From the NCBI GenBank assembly GCA_964482225.1, contig CAYZWT010000020.1, forward strand, positions 9,825 to 73,824: a stretch of 64,000 nt of DNA, in the 5' to 3' direction. Under the pieces are notes generated by a model that did no database searches, had not been told where the DNA came from, and saw nothing but the letters and a program-made list of their open reading frames with translations. The position numbers were made by a program, and so were the translations under genes. Shown here in pieces: positions 24,706 to 33,188 of the stretch. This stretch comes from UBA1429 sp964482225 (GTDB lineage: Bacteria; Chloroflexota; Anaerolineae; UBA1429). Each line of letters opens with the position of its first letter. Positions within the stretch are counted from its first letter, which is position 1.

Positions 24706-25206
24706 GTGATCGAACTAGAGGTCTATTCAGTTCTCTATAGCCTGCTCTCGCGGCATCGAGTGGTTTTGCTCAAAGAAACGACCGGAGACCGTTTCCTGCC
24801 GATCTGGATCGGCCAGAACGAGTCTGAGGCCATAGCCATGCGGCTGCAGGGCGCCACGGTGCCCCGCCCGATGACCCACGACCTGCTCAACACCGCCATC
24901 TCGGAGCTGGGAGGCGTCTTGCAGTATGTGATCGTCAACGACCTGTCCAACGGGACGTTCTTTGCCCATCTAGCCGTCGAGCAAGACGGCCAGATGCGGT
25001 TGATTGACTCGCGCCCCAGCGACGCCATCGCCCTGGCCGTGCGCGCCGACGTCCCCATCTACGCCGAGAGCCAGGTGCTCGATTCCGCCGGCATCCTGCC
25101 CTCGCCCGATATTCGCCCCGTCGCCGCAGAGGACGCCGATAACCTGGATGTCTTTCGCGAGTTCATTGACAATCTCGACCTCGGCGACGCCGAGCCGCCC
25201 GAGTAA
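24706..25206 (+). CDS. Bifunctional nuclease-domain (BFN, DUF151) protein
   Basis: 166 residues from GTG 24706 (AGGAG at 24691-24695). BFN motif: RVVLLKETTGDRFLPIWIGQNESEAIAMRLQG, then RPMTHDLL and the DSRPSDAIALAVRADVPIYA block. Some plant and Thermotoga members have DNase/RNase activity; the bacterial role is not settled. The next gene, dnaB, begins 5 bp after the stop, so it is cotranscribed with replication genes. Confidence 0.9.
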   Translation: MIELEVYSVLYSLLSRHRVVLLKETTGDRFLPIWIGQNESEAIAMRLQGATVPRPMTHDLLNTAISELGGVLQYVIVNDLSNGTFFAHLAVEQDGQMRLIDSRPSDAIALAVRADVPIYAESQVLDSAGILPSPDIRPVAAEDADNLDVFREFIDNLDLGDAEPPE

Positions 25207-25211
25207 CCCCC

Positions 25212-26582
25212 ATGTCGGATCGCTTGCTGCCCCCGCAAAACATCGAAGCTGAGCAATCCGTGCTCGGCAGCCTGCTCATTGACCCTGACGCGGTCATCAA
25301 GATCGCCTCTTTTCTGCACGCGGACGATTTCTACCGCGAGACCCACGGCATGATCTATGGCGCCATCACGGCGCTGCACGAGCGCCGCCAGCCCGCCGAT
25401 CTGGTCACCGTGGTGGACGAGTTGGAGCGCCGCGAGCAGATCGAGACGGTCGGGGGCGGCGCCTATCTGGCCTCGCTGATCAACAGCGTCCCCACTTCGA
25501 TCCATGTGGAGCACTATGCCCACATCGTCGAGCGCACCAGCATCATGCGCCACCTGATCGCCGCCGCCGGCGAGATCGCCGCCCTGGCTTACCAGGAGGA
25601 GGGCGAGGTAGACCAGGTTATTGACCAGGCCGAGCAGATCCTGTTCGAGGTCTCGAACCGGCGCATCAGCAAGGCCCTGGTGCCGATCCGCGATGTGGTG
25701 CGCGAGTACTATGAGCGCATCGAGTTCCTGGTGGAACACCAGGATCAGACCCTGGGCGTGCCCACCGGCTTTATGGACCTGGACCGCTTGCTGGGCGGCC
25801 TGCAGCCCTCGGACCTGATCATCGTCGCCTCGCGCCCCGGCGTGGGCAAGACGAGCCTGGCCCTCACCATTGCCTCCAACGCGGCCCTCAAGAGCGACGC
25901 CGTGGTGGCGGTCTTTACCCTGGAGATGGCCTCTGAGCAGCTCGTGCAGCGCATGATCTCTTCGCACACAGGCATTGACGCGCAACGCCTGCGCCTGGGC
26001 CGCATCGAGGATACCGAGTGGGACCAGTTCACCCGCGCCAGCAGCGTGCTCTCCGAGGCCGCCATCTTTATTGATGACACCCCCTCGCCCAGCCCCATGG
26101 AGATCCGCACCAAGGCGCGCCGCCTGGCCGCCGAGTATGACCTGGATCTGATCATCATTGACTATCTGCAATTGATGCAAGGCGGCACCCAGCGTAGCGA
26201 GAACCGCGTGCAAGAGATCTCGTACATCTCGCGGGCGCTCAAGGGGCTGGCCCGCGAACTGAATGTGCCCGTCGTGGCCCTTTCGCAGCTCTCCCGCGCC
26301 GTCGAAAGCCGCCAGGACCGGCGCCCCGTGCTCTCGGATCTGCGCGAGAGCGGCTCCATCGAGCAGGATGCCGATATCGTCATGTTCATCTATCGCGACG
26401 AGCTGTATGACGAGGACACTGCGCGGGCCAACATCGCCGATATCATTGTGGCCAAGCACCGCAACGGGCCCACCGCCACCATCGCCCTGCGATTCGACCC
26501 GCACCTCACCCTGTTTTCCAACCTCGACCTGCACGCCGTCGAGGCCGACTTTTTCGGCGATGAGGACCTCTTTCCGCTATGA
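25212..26582 (+). CDS. dnaB: Replicative DNA helicase DnaB
   Basis: 456 residues. The N-terminal domain (PPQNIEAEQSVLGSLLIDPDAV) and helical collar are followed by the RecA-like ATPase: VPTGFMDLDRLLGGLQPSDLIIVASRPGVGKTSLAL (Walker A), VAVFTLEMASEQL (H1a), LIIIDYLQLM (Walker B, H2/3), VPVVALSQLSRAVESR and RPVLSDLRESGSIEQDADIV (Arg finger region). No intein. The ATG is only 5 bp after the previous stop with a poor ribosome site, suggesting coupling. It overlaps the DnaD-like gene by 4 bp. Confidence 0.98.
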   Translation: MSDRLLPPQNIEAEQSVLGSLLIDPDAVIKIASFLHADDFYRETHGMIYGAITALHERRQPADLVTVVDELERREQIETVGGGAYLASLINSVPTSIHVEHYAHIVERTSIMRHLIAAAGEIAALAYQEEGEVDQVIDQAEQILFEVSNRRISKALVPIRDVVREYYERIEFLVEHQDQTLGVPTGFMDLDRLLGGLQPSDLIIVASRPGVGKTSLALTIASNAALKSDAVVAVFTLEMASEQLVQRMISSHTGIDAQRLRLGRIEDTEWDQFTRASSVLSEAAIFIDDTPSPSPMEIRTKARRLAAEYDLDLIIIDYLQLMQGGTQRSENRVQEISYISRALKGLARELNVPVVALSQLSRAVESRQDRRPVLSDLRESGSIEQDADIVMFIYRDELYDEDTARANIADIIVAKHRNGPTATIALRFDPHLTLFSNLDLHAVEADFFGDEDLFPL

Positions 26583-27283
26583 GCGCCTTTGTCGGGTTTC
26601 CGGCGGGCAAGACGCGCTTTACGCCCCTGCCCGATCTCTTTTTCACCGAGTTGCTGACCCAGATCCGCGATCTGGACGAGCTCAAGCTGCTCTTGTACGT
26701 CTTTTACTATCTGAACCGCCAGCGCGGCTATCCCCGCTATATGACCCTGGCCGAGCTGGAGGCCGAGGGGCTGCTGCTCTCGGCTCTCAAGCATGGGGAT
26801 GATGACCCTGGCGAGACCTTGATCGAGCGGCTACGCGCCGCCGTTGCGGCATGCGTCGCCCGGGGCGCCCTGCTTCAGATCGAGATCAGCGACGAGAGCG
26901 GCGCCACCGTCTATCTGTTCGCCAACACAGAGCAGGGGCGCCAGGCGGTGGACGAGGTGCGCAATGGCGAGCTGGTGTTGGAGCGGCGGGGAGCCGTCCA
27001 CGAGCCCCGCATCGAGCGGCCCCGCCCCACCATATTCGAGCTCTATGAGCAGAACATCGGCCTGTTGCAACCGCTCCTGGCCGAAGAGCTGCAAGAGGCC
27101 GAGCGGGACTATCCCCCTGAGTGGATCGAGGACGCCTTTTTGATCGCCGCCGAGAACAATGCCCGCTCCTGGCGCTATATCAACGCCATCTTGCAGCGCT
27201 GGGCCGCCGAGGGCAAGGACGACCGAACGCCCTCCTCGCGGCTGGCCCGCCGCCAGTCGCGTATCCGCCGCGCGCGTCGCTGA
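26579..27283 (+). CDS. DnaD-domain replication initiation protein
   Basis: 234 residues. N-terminal winged-helix-like part (TPLPDLFFTELLTQIRDLDELKLLLYVFYY ...), then a DnaD domain near the C-terminus (IFELYEQNIGLLQPLLAEEL ... WIEDAFLIAAENNARSWRYINAILQRW), the DnaD/PhrC YxxxIG..... pattern. The tail is basic (RLARRQSRIRRARR), a likely DNA contact. In Firmicutes DnaD helps load DnaB at origins and restarted forks. Its ATGA overlap with dnaB and the helicase-loader gene next door support the same job here. Confidence 0.85.
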   Translation: MSAFVGFPAGKTRFTPLPDLFFTELLTQIRDLDELKLLLYVFYYLNRQRGYPRYMTLAELEAEGLLLSALKHGDDDPGETLIERLRAAVAACVARGALLQIEISDESGATVYLFANTEQGRQAVDEVRNGELVLERRGAVHEPRIERPRPTIFELYEQNIGLLQPLLAEELQEAERDYPPEWIEDAFLIAAENNARSWRYINAILQRWAAEGKDDRTPSSRLARRQSRIRRARR

Positions 27284-27320
27284 GTTGCTGCCACGCTTGC
27301 ACAGGAAGTGATGCCGAGCC

Positions 27321-28655
27321 ATGGACGCCGAACCCATCCGGGCCGAGACCGAGGCTGCTAACACGTGCCCCCATTGCCACGGGGCCGGTTTTGTGCGCCT
27401 GAACGTGCCCGTGGGCCATCCCCAGTTCGGCAAGGCCGTGCCCTGCATCTGCAAGCGCATCGAGCTGCAAGAGGCTCGCCTGGCCCGTCTGCGCCGCGAT
27501 AGCAACCTGCACCACCTGCGCAACATGACCTTTGACACCTTTGTCGTGCGAGATGACGTCTCGCCCGAGGTGCGCATGAGCCTGCAGGACGCCCTCTCGG
27601 TGGCCCGCGAGTTCGCCGCCGACCCCAAGGGCTGGCTGTTGATCACCGGCCACTATGGCTGCGGCAAGACCCATCTGGCGGCGGCCGTCGCCAACGAGCG
27701 CGTCGAGCGCACCCGGTCGGTGTTGTTCGTCGTGGTGCCGGACCTGCTGGACTATTTGCGGAGCTCCTATGCGCCCGATAGCACCATCACCTATGACGAG
27801 CGCTTTGAGCAGGTGCGCCGCATCGAGCTCTTGATCCTGGACGACCTGGGCACCCAGAACACCACGCCCTGGGCCGCCGAAAAGCTCTATCAGATCCTGA
27901 ACTATCGCTACAACGCGGCCCTGCCCACCGTCATCACCACCAACCAGAACCTGAGCGACATGGACCCCCGGCTGGCCTCGCGCCTGCGCGACCAGGCGTT
28001 GGTGCGCATGTTGCCCATCTATGCCACAGATTCGCGCACCCAGGGCAACGAGGCATTTGGCAGCCTGAGCCCCTATGGACGGTTCACATTCGAGAGTTTT
28101 GGCCTGCGCCAGGGCGAGATCGAGCAACACCAATCGGAGCAGCTACACCGCATCTTGCAGACCCTGCGCGCCTGGTCGGAGAATCCCATCAACTGGCTGC
28201 TCTTGCGCGGGCCCTATGGCGTGGGCAAGACCCACCTGGCCGCGGCCATCGCCAACAAGATCTCGCGGGGCGGCATGAACGTGCTCTTTGTGGTGGTCTC
28301 GGACCTGTTGGATCACCTGCGGGCCACCTACCAGCCCAATAGCCCCATTTCGTATGACCAGCGCTTTAACGAGGTGCGGCGCACGCGCCTGCTGGTGTTG
28401 GATGACCTGGGCGCCCAGAACGCCACGCCCTGGGCCCAGGAAAAGCTGTTCCAGATCCTGAACTATCGCTACGTCAGCCGCATGACCACCATCCTGACCG
28501 TCTCGGACGAAGGCTGGGAGGAGATGGACGAGCGCCTGCGGAGCCGCCTGATGGACTCGGACGTCTGCCAGATCATTGACATCGAGGCGCCCCCCTATCG
28601 CGGGGCGCCCCTCGAAAAGGCGCGCCCCAAGCGCACCACGCGGCAGCGCCTGTAG
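27321..28655 (+). CDS. Tandem-AAA+ DnaC/DnaI-like helicase loader
   Basis: 444 residues. A short N-terminal zinc-binding-like segment (Cys16, Cys19, Cys42, Cys44) is followed by two complete DnaC-type ATPase modules. Module 1: Walker A GHYGCGKTH (110-118), Walker B LLILDDLG (about 170-177), then QILNYRYN and LASRLRD. Module 2: GPYGVGKTH (297-305), LLVLDDLG (357-364), QILNYRYV and LRSRLMD. The modules are similar enough to reflect an internal duplication. Known bacterial loaders carry one AAA+ domain. Position after dnaB and the DnaD-like gene indicates loading of DnaB. Confidence 0.85.
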   Translation: MDAEPIRAETEAANTCPHCHGAGFVRLNVPVGHPQFGKAVPCICKRIELQEARLARLRRDSNLHHLRNMTFDTFVVRDDVSPEVRMSLQDALSVAREFAADPKGWLLITGHYGCGKTHLAAAVANERVERTRSVLFVVVPDLLDYLRSSYAPDSTITYDERFEQVRRIELLILDDLGTQNTTPWAAEKLYQILNYRYNAALPTVITTNQNLSDMDPRLASRLRDQALVRMLPIYATDSRTQGNEAFGSLSPYGRFTFESFGLRQGEIEQHQSEQLHRILQTLRAWSENPINWLLLRGPYGVGKTHLAAAIANKISRGGMNVLFVVVSDLLDHLRATYQPNSPISYDQRFNEVRRTRLLVLDDLGAQNATPWAQEKLFQILNYRYVSRMTTILTVSDEGWEEMDERLRSRLMDSDVCQIIDIEAPPYRGAPLEKARPKRTTRQRL

Positions 28656-28710
28656 CACGGGCGCGCTGCCCCGCCATGCGCGCCCGGCCCCTGTAAGGAG
28701 CGCCAGACCG

Positions 28711-30429
28711 ATGCCCCACCGGCCCAAACGCAGACTCTCCCTGAGACGCCTGGCCCTGATCGCCCTGGCGATCTTGGCCTTGCTCGGGCTGGTGGCCTGG
28801 GCGGAGCGAGAGCCGCTCCGCGCGGCCCTGGCCTCGGTGACGGGCGAAGAGGACGCCTGGCACCAGATCAAGGGGTTCGGCGCCTGGCTGCTGCTCCAGC
28901 TCCGGCCCGCCCCCGAGACGGCCCCCATGACCCCCATCGCCCACACGGGTCTCTCACCCTATGGCATCAACACCTTTTTGGAGCAAGAGGTCGAGGTTGC
29001 CAAGATCGAGCGCTCGCTGCAACTCATCTCGCAGGCGGGGTTTCAGTGGATCCGCCAGCAGTTCCCCTGGGAGGACATCGAGATCTATGGCAAGGGCGAC
29101 TATTGGGATCACCAGTGGGAACGCAGCGCCTGGGAGAAATACGACCGTCTGGTGGCGCTGGCCGAGACATACGATCTGGAGATCATCGCCCGCCTGGACA
29201 ACCCGCCGGCCTGGTCGCGGGCGGTGGGCAACGCCGAGGGCTGGACGCTGGGGCCGCCGGACGATTTCGAGGACTATGGCGATTTCGTCTATGCGGTGGT
29301 GAGACGCTACCGGGGGCGCATCCGCTACTATCAGATCTGGAACGAGCCCAACATCTACCCCGAATGGGGCGATCAGCCCGTTGACCCCGAGGCCTATGTG
29401 CGCCTGTTGCAGATCGCCTATCGCCGCGCCAAAGAGGCCGATCCCGATTGCGTCATCATTGCGGCGGGGCTGGCCCAAACCACGGAGCAAGGGCCGCGCA
29501 ACCTGAGCGACCTGGTCTACCTGGAGCGCATGTACGCGGCGGGCGTCCACGGGCATTTCGACGCGATGGGCGCCATGGTCTATGGCCTGTGGACGGGGCC
29601 GCTGGATCGGCGCACCGGCCCCGAGCGCACCAATTTCTCGCGGGCCCAGCTCATCCGCGAGATCATGGTGCGCCACGGCGACGCGGACAAGCCGCTTTGG
29701 GCCACTGAGGTGGGTTGGAACGCCCTGCCCGCCGATTTCCAGGCCGCGGCCATCTATGGCCGCGTGACGCCCGAGCAGCAGGCCCGCTATGCCGTGCAAG
29801 CCTACCAGCGGGCGGCCCGCGAGTGGCCCTGGATGGGCGTCATGAACTACTGGTTCTTTCGGCGCCCCTCCGATGCCGAGCGTGACCAGCCCTGGTACTA
29901 TTTCCGCATGGCCGAGCCCGATTTCACGCTGCTGCCCGTCTATGAGGCCATGCGCGAGCTGACCGCCCAGCCGCCGATGGTGCAGATGGGCTATCACCAG
30001 GAGGAGCACTGGGCGCTCACGTATCAGGGCGAGTGGCGCGCGCTGGCCGCCGAGGCAGCGTCGGGCGCCTATCGCCAGGGGGTCGCCGGGAGCGAGCTAG
30101 CGTTCCAGTTCCACGGCACGGGCCTGGACCTGGTTGTGCTGGATGCCGGGCAGGCCGAGAACATCGTCGTCTATCTGGACGGGCAGCCCGTGCGGCGCCT
30201 CACGCCCACCCAGGCCCCCGGCAACGGCGCCCCCGCCCTACGGGTGGCCCGCAACCTGCGCGACCGGCCCCACCAGGTGCGCATCGTCGTCCGCCAGGGG
30301 ACGCTCGATCTGGATGGCCTGGTGGTGTGGCGCCAGCCCCGTTGGGCCGTGGGCGTCCCTCTGGGCATCGCCGCCCTGGTGGGCCTGGCCGTGGCCCTGG
30401 GGATGCGCGCCTGGAGGAAGCAGACATGA
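28711..30429 (+). CDS. Membrane-anchored GH39/GH-A clan glycosidase-like protein
   Basis: 572 residues from ATG 28711 (AAGGAG upstream); the longer frame overlaps the loader gene and is spurious. Hydrophobic helix at about 10-30, with a second hydrophobic helix near the C-terminus (VGVPLGIAALVGLAVALGM), so the catalytic part lies outside with both ends in the membrane, or it is a type II protein with a C-terminal anchor. The TIM-barrel carries IWNEPN (Glu212, acid/base) and LWATEVGWN (Glu333, nucleophile), the clan GH-A pair. A beta-sandwich module follows at about 430-540. Substrate unknown. The next gene is a GT-C glycosyltransferase, which suggests envelope polysaccharide work. Confidence 0.8.
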   Translation: MPHRPKRRLSLRRLALIALAILALLGLVAWAEREPLRAALASVTGEEDAWHQIKGFGAWLLLQLRPAPETAPMTPIAHTGLSPYGINTFLEQEVEVAKIERSLQLISQAGFQWIRQQFPWEDIEIYGKGDYWDHQWERSAWEKYDRLVALAETYDLEIIARLDNPPAWSRAVGNAEGWTLGPPDDFEDYGDFVYAVVRRYRGRIRYYQIWNEPNIYPEWGDQPVDPEAYVRLLQIAYRRAKEADPDCVIIAAGLAQTTEQGPRNLSDLVYLERMYAAGVHGHFDAMGAMVYGLWTGPLDRRTGPERTNFSRAQLIREIMVRHGDADKPLWATEVGWNALPADFQAAAIYGRVTPEQQARYAVQAYQRAAREWPWMGVMNYWFFRRPSDAERDQPWYYFRMAEPDFTLLPVYEAMRELTAQPPMVQMGYHQEEHWALTYQGEWRALAAEAASGAYRQGVAGSELAFQFHGTGLDLVVLDAGQAENIVVYLDGQPVRRLTPTQAPGNGAPALRVARNLRDRPHQVRIVVRQGTLDLDGLVVWRQPRWAVGVPLGIAALVGLAVALGMRAWRKQT

Positions 30430-30505
30430 GGGAGGTGCCATGGGGCACGGAGCCCAGGCAGGCCAGGATGGTGGAGGCGTGGGCGCGTGGGGCCCTCACC
30501 CCCGA

Positions 30506-30564
30506 CGAAACCCGCCCGCGGAGCGGGTTTCGTTTGCCCCCTCTCCCATGCATGGGAGAGGGGG
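30506..30564. repeat. Two adjacent perfect intergenic palindromes
   Basis: A 10-bp stem with a 7-nt loop (30506-30532) and a 28-nt perfect palindrome (30537-30564) lie in the 214-bp gap between the glycosidase and GT genes. No long T run follows, so a terminator role is doubtful. Confidence 0.8.
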
Positions 30565-30643
30565 CGCAGTCGCACCCCATAGCCTGCGCTGTTCGTGGGG
30601 GTGAGGGCGCTTGCACACGCACCCGCCACTGGGGGAAGCACGC

Positions 30644-33010
30644 ATGAGCCAGAGCCGCCTTGCGCGCACGATCCTGCTGCTGGCCGCCATCCTGGCGTTG
30701 GCCCTGGGGCTGCGCCTTTACCGCCTGGACGCCCAGAGCCTCTGGAACGACGAGGGCACCAGCGTGGCCCTGGCCCAGCGCGACCTGGCCACCATCACCG
30801 AGAACGCCTCCCACGATATCCACCCGCCGCTGTACTATTACCTGCTGCACTATTGGGGGGGCCTCGCCGGGACGGGCGAGTTTGCCGCCCGCGCCCTCTC
30901 GGCGGCCATCGGGACCCTGGCCGTAGCCGCCACCTATGCCCTGGCGCGGCGACTGCTCTCGGCCCCTGGCGCGCTGCTGGCCGCCCTGATCGCCGCCCTC
31001 TCGCCCTTTCAGGTGTACTATTCCCAAGAGGCGCGCATGTACATCCTGGCGACCCTGGCGGGCCTACTGCTCATGCTGGCCGTCCACGACCTGTTGGCCG
31101 CCTGGGCTGCCGGCGGGCGGCGCTGGCTCTCCTGGCGCGCGGGCCTGCTGGCGCTGGCGGGCGCCGCTGCGCTATACACCCACTATTATGGGGCCACGCT
31201 GCTGCTGGCGGCCAACCTGGGCTTTGGCGTCTGGTGGCTGGCCCAGGGCCGCAAGCTGAACCGCCCCCTGGGTTTCGTCTGGCGCTGGGCTGCGCTGCAA
31301 GCCCTGATCCTGGCGGCGTTCGTCCCCTGGCTGCGGCTCACCTGGCGCACCCTGCTGGGCTGGCCCTCGGTCAGCGCGCCCTTTACCCTGGGCGAATTGG
31401 CCCTGAACCTGATGGCCGTGTTGCCCCTGGGCATCACCGTCGAGATGGGCCGCGCCGCGCACCTGATGGGCCTGGGGCTGTGGGCGCTGGCCGCCGTCGG
31501 GGCCGTGGCCCTCTGGCAGGGGGCGCGCCAGAACCGCTGGCGCACCGCGCTGCTGGCCGCCTACCTGCTGGCCCCCTTGGCGCTCATGTATCTGGCCTCG
31601 CTGCAGCGGCCCATGTACAACCCCAAGTTTGTCCTGCTGGCCACCCCCGCCCTACACATCCTGCAAGGCGCCGGGCTGACGGCCATCGCCGGGCAGGGAA
31701 TGGCGGTCGCCTCTCCCCGCAGGCGCATGGTGGGGGTTGCCCTGGCGCTGCTGCTGCTGGGCGGCGTCGCTGCCGCCTCGGCTCATGCCCTCCAGCGCCT
31801 GTACCACGACCCGCGCTATGCCCGCGACGACTATCGCGGCATCGTGCGCACCATCGTCGCCGCCGCCGGGCCCGGCGCCGCCATCCTGATCAATGCGCCC
31901 TCGCAGATCGAGACGGTGGATTATTACTATGACGGCCCCCTGCCCATGATCCCGTTGGCGACGGAGCGGCCCCTGAAGCGCGAGACGGCAGAGGCCGAGC
32001 TGAGCGCCATTACGGCCGAGCACGACCAGCTCTACTGCATCTTTTGGGCCACGGCCGATAGCGATCCAGAAGGGCACATTGAGGCGTGGCTGGCGGAGCA
32101 TACCTTCAAGACCCTGGACCGTTGGTATGGCAACATCCGCCTGGTGGTCTATGCCGTCCCCGACGAGTCCGCGTCTGCCCTGGCCCACGAGACCGACGCG
32201 CTGCTGGGCGACGCCATCCGCCTGGCGGGCTACACCCTGCTGACCCCAGAGCCCCGCAGCGGCGAGATCCTGCAACTGGCCCTCTACTGGGAGGCGCAAG
32301 AGCCCCTGGCGGCGCGCTATACCGTGTTCGCCCAGTTGCTGGACGCCCGCCAGCGCATCGTGGGGCAGCACGATTCCGAGCCCGCCGGGGGCCGCCGCCC
32401 CACCGACGGCTGGCAGCCGGGCGAGACGGTGGTGGACAACCACGGCATCCTGATCCGCCCGGGCGCCATCCCCGGCCCCCACACCCTGATCGTGGGGCTC
32501 TATGACGCGGCCACGGGCCAACGCCTGCCGGTGATCGGCGGCGGCGACGCCGTGGCCCTGGCCGAGATCGTCGTTGCGCCGCCCCTGCGCCCGCCCACGG
32601 CAGAGGAGCTGGACATGGGCGCCCCCCACGACCACGACTGGGGCTCGTTGGCGGTGGCGGGCCACAGCCTGTACCGGGTGGGTCTGGCCCACCAGCCCGA
32701 GGCGCCCATCCACCCCGGCGACGCGCTGGAGCTGGTACTGTTCTGGCGCAAGGCGAGCGCAGAGGCGCCGCCCGCCGAGGCCCCTACCCTGCTCCTGGCC
32801 GGGCGCTCGGGCAGCGTTGTGTGGCAGGCGGCGCTGGAGCCGGTGCAGGCCCGCTACCCCTGGGACATCTGGCGCGTGGGCGAGATCGCCCGCGACGTGC
32901 ACCACCTGGCCCTGCCGCCCGACCTGGCCCCTGGGCGCTACCGCCTGTTGTTGGAGCGGGACGATGGCCGCCGCTTGACGCTGCAAGAGCTGCGGGTGAC
33001 AGCGCGGTAG
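30644..33010 (+). CDS. GT-C family membrane glycosyltransferase (PMT/ArnT-like, GT39-type) with C-terminal extension
   Basis: 788 residues from ATG 30644. The first part is a GT-C fold: RLYRLDAQSLWNDEGTSVAL in the first loop carries the Asp-Glu expected of dolichyl/polyprenyl-phosphate-dependent transferases, followed by HDIHPPLYYYLLHYW and SPFQVYYSQEARMY, both family motifs. About ten hydrophobic helices run to residue 395. The remaining 390 residues are soluble, beta-rich and extracytoplasmic (a repeated AGYTLLTPEPRSGEILQLALYWEA / AGHSLYRVGLAHQPEAPI-like module), probably carbohydrate-binding-like sandwiches. The donor is probably a polyprenyl-phosphate sugar; the acceptor is unknown. Confidence 0.85.
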   Translation: MSQSRLARTILLLAAILALALGLRLYRLDAQSLWNDEGTSVALAQRDLATITENASHDIHPPLYYYLLHYWGGLAGTGEFAARALSAAIGTLAVAATYALARRLLSAPGALLAALIAALSPFQVYYSQEARMYILATLAGLLLMLAVHDLLAAWAAGGRRWLSWRAGLLALAGAAALYTHYYGATLLLAANLGFGVWWLAQGRKLNRPLGFVWRWAALQALILAAFVPWLRLTWRTLLGWPSVSAPFTLGELALNLMAVLPLGITVEMGRAAHLMGLGLWALAAVGAVALWQGARQNRWRTALLAAYLLAPLALMYLASLQRPMYNPKFVLLATPALHILQGAGLTAIAGQGMAVASPRRRMVGVALALLLLGGVAAASAHALQRLYHDPRYARDDYRGIVRTIVAAAGPGAAILINAPSQIETVDYYYDGPLPMIPLATERPLKRETAEAELSAITAEHDQLYCIFWATADSDPEGHIEAWLAEHTFKTLDRWYGNIRLVVYAVPDESASALAHETDALLGDAIRLAGYTLLTPEPRSGEILQLALYWEAQEPLAARYTVFAQLLDARQRIVGQHDSEPAGGRRPTDGWQPGETVVDNHGILIRPGAIPGPHTLIVGLYDAATGQRLPVIGGGDAVALAEIVVAPPLRPPTAEELDMGAPHDHDWGSLAVAGHSLYRVGLAHQPEAPIHPGDALELVLFWRKASAEAPPAEAPTLLLAGRSGSVVWQAALEPVQARYPWDIWRVGEIARDVHHLALPPDLAPGRYRLLLERDDGRRLTLQELRVTAR

Positions 33011-33088
33011 AGCGCCGACATCGCGCCAAGCATGGCCCTATGCCCACTGCCGTAAACCTCACTCGCGCGCTATTTTACGTTTCTTCCC

Positions 33089-33118
33089 TTGACAACCTGA
33101 AAGCGCTACTGGTATCCT
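33089..33118 (+). promoter_or_regulatory. Promoter of the first SBBP-repeat gene
   Basis: TTGACA (33089-33094), 18-bp spacer, TATCCT (33113-33118), 70 bp upstream of the GTG start. Confidence 0.6.
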
Positions 33119-33188
33119 GTGGCTGTGTTGCACCGGACACCCTTGAGGAACGAACAGGTTCCCCAGGCACGATCAGGAGGTTTTCGTC

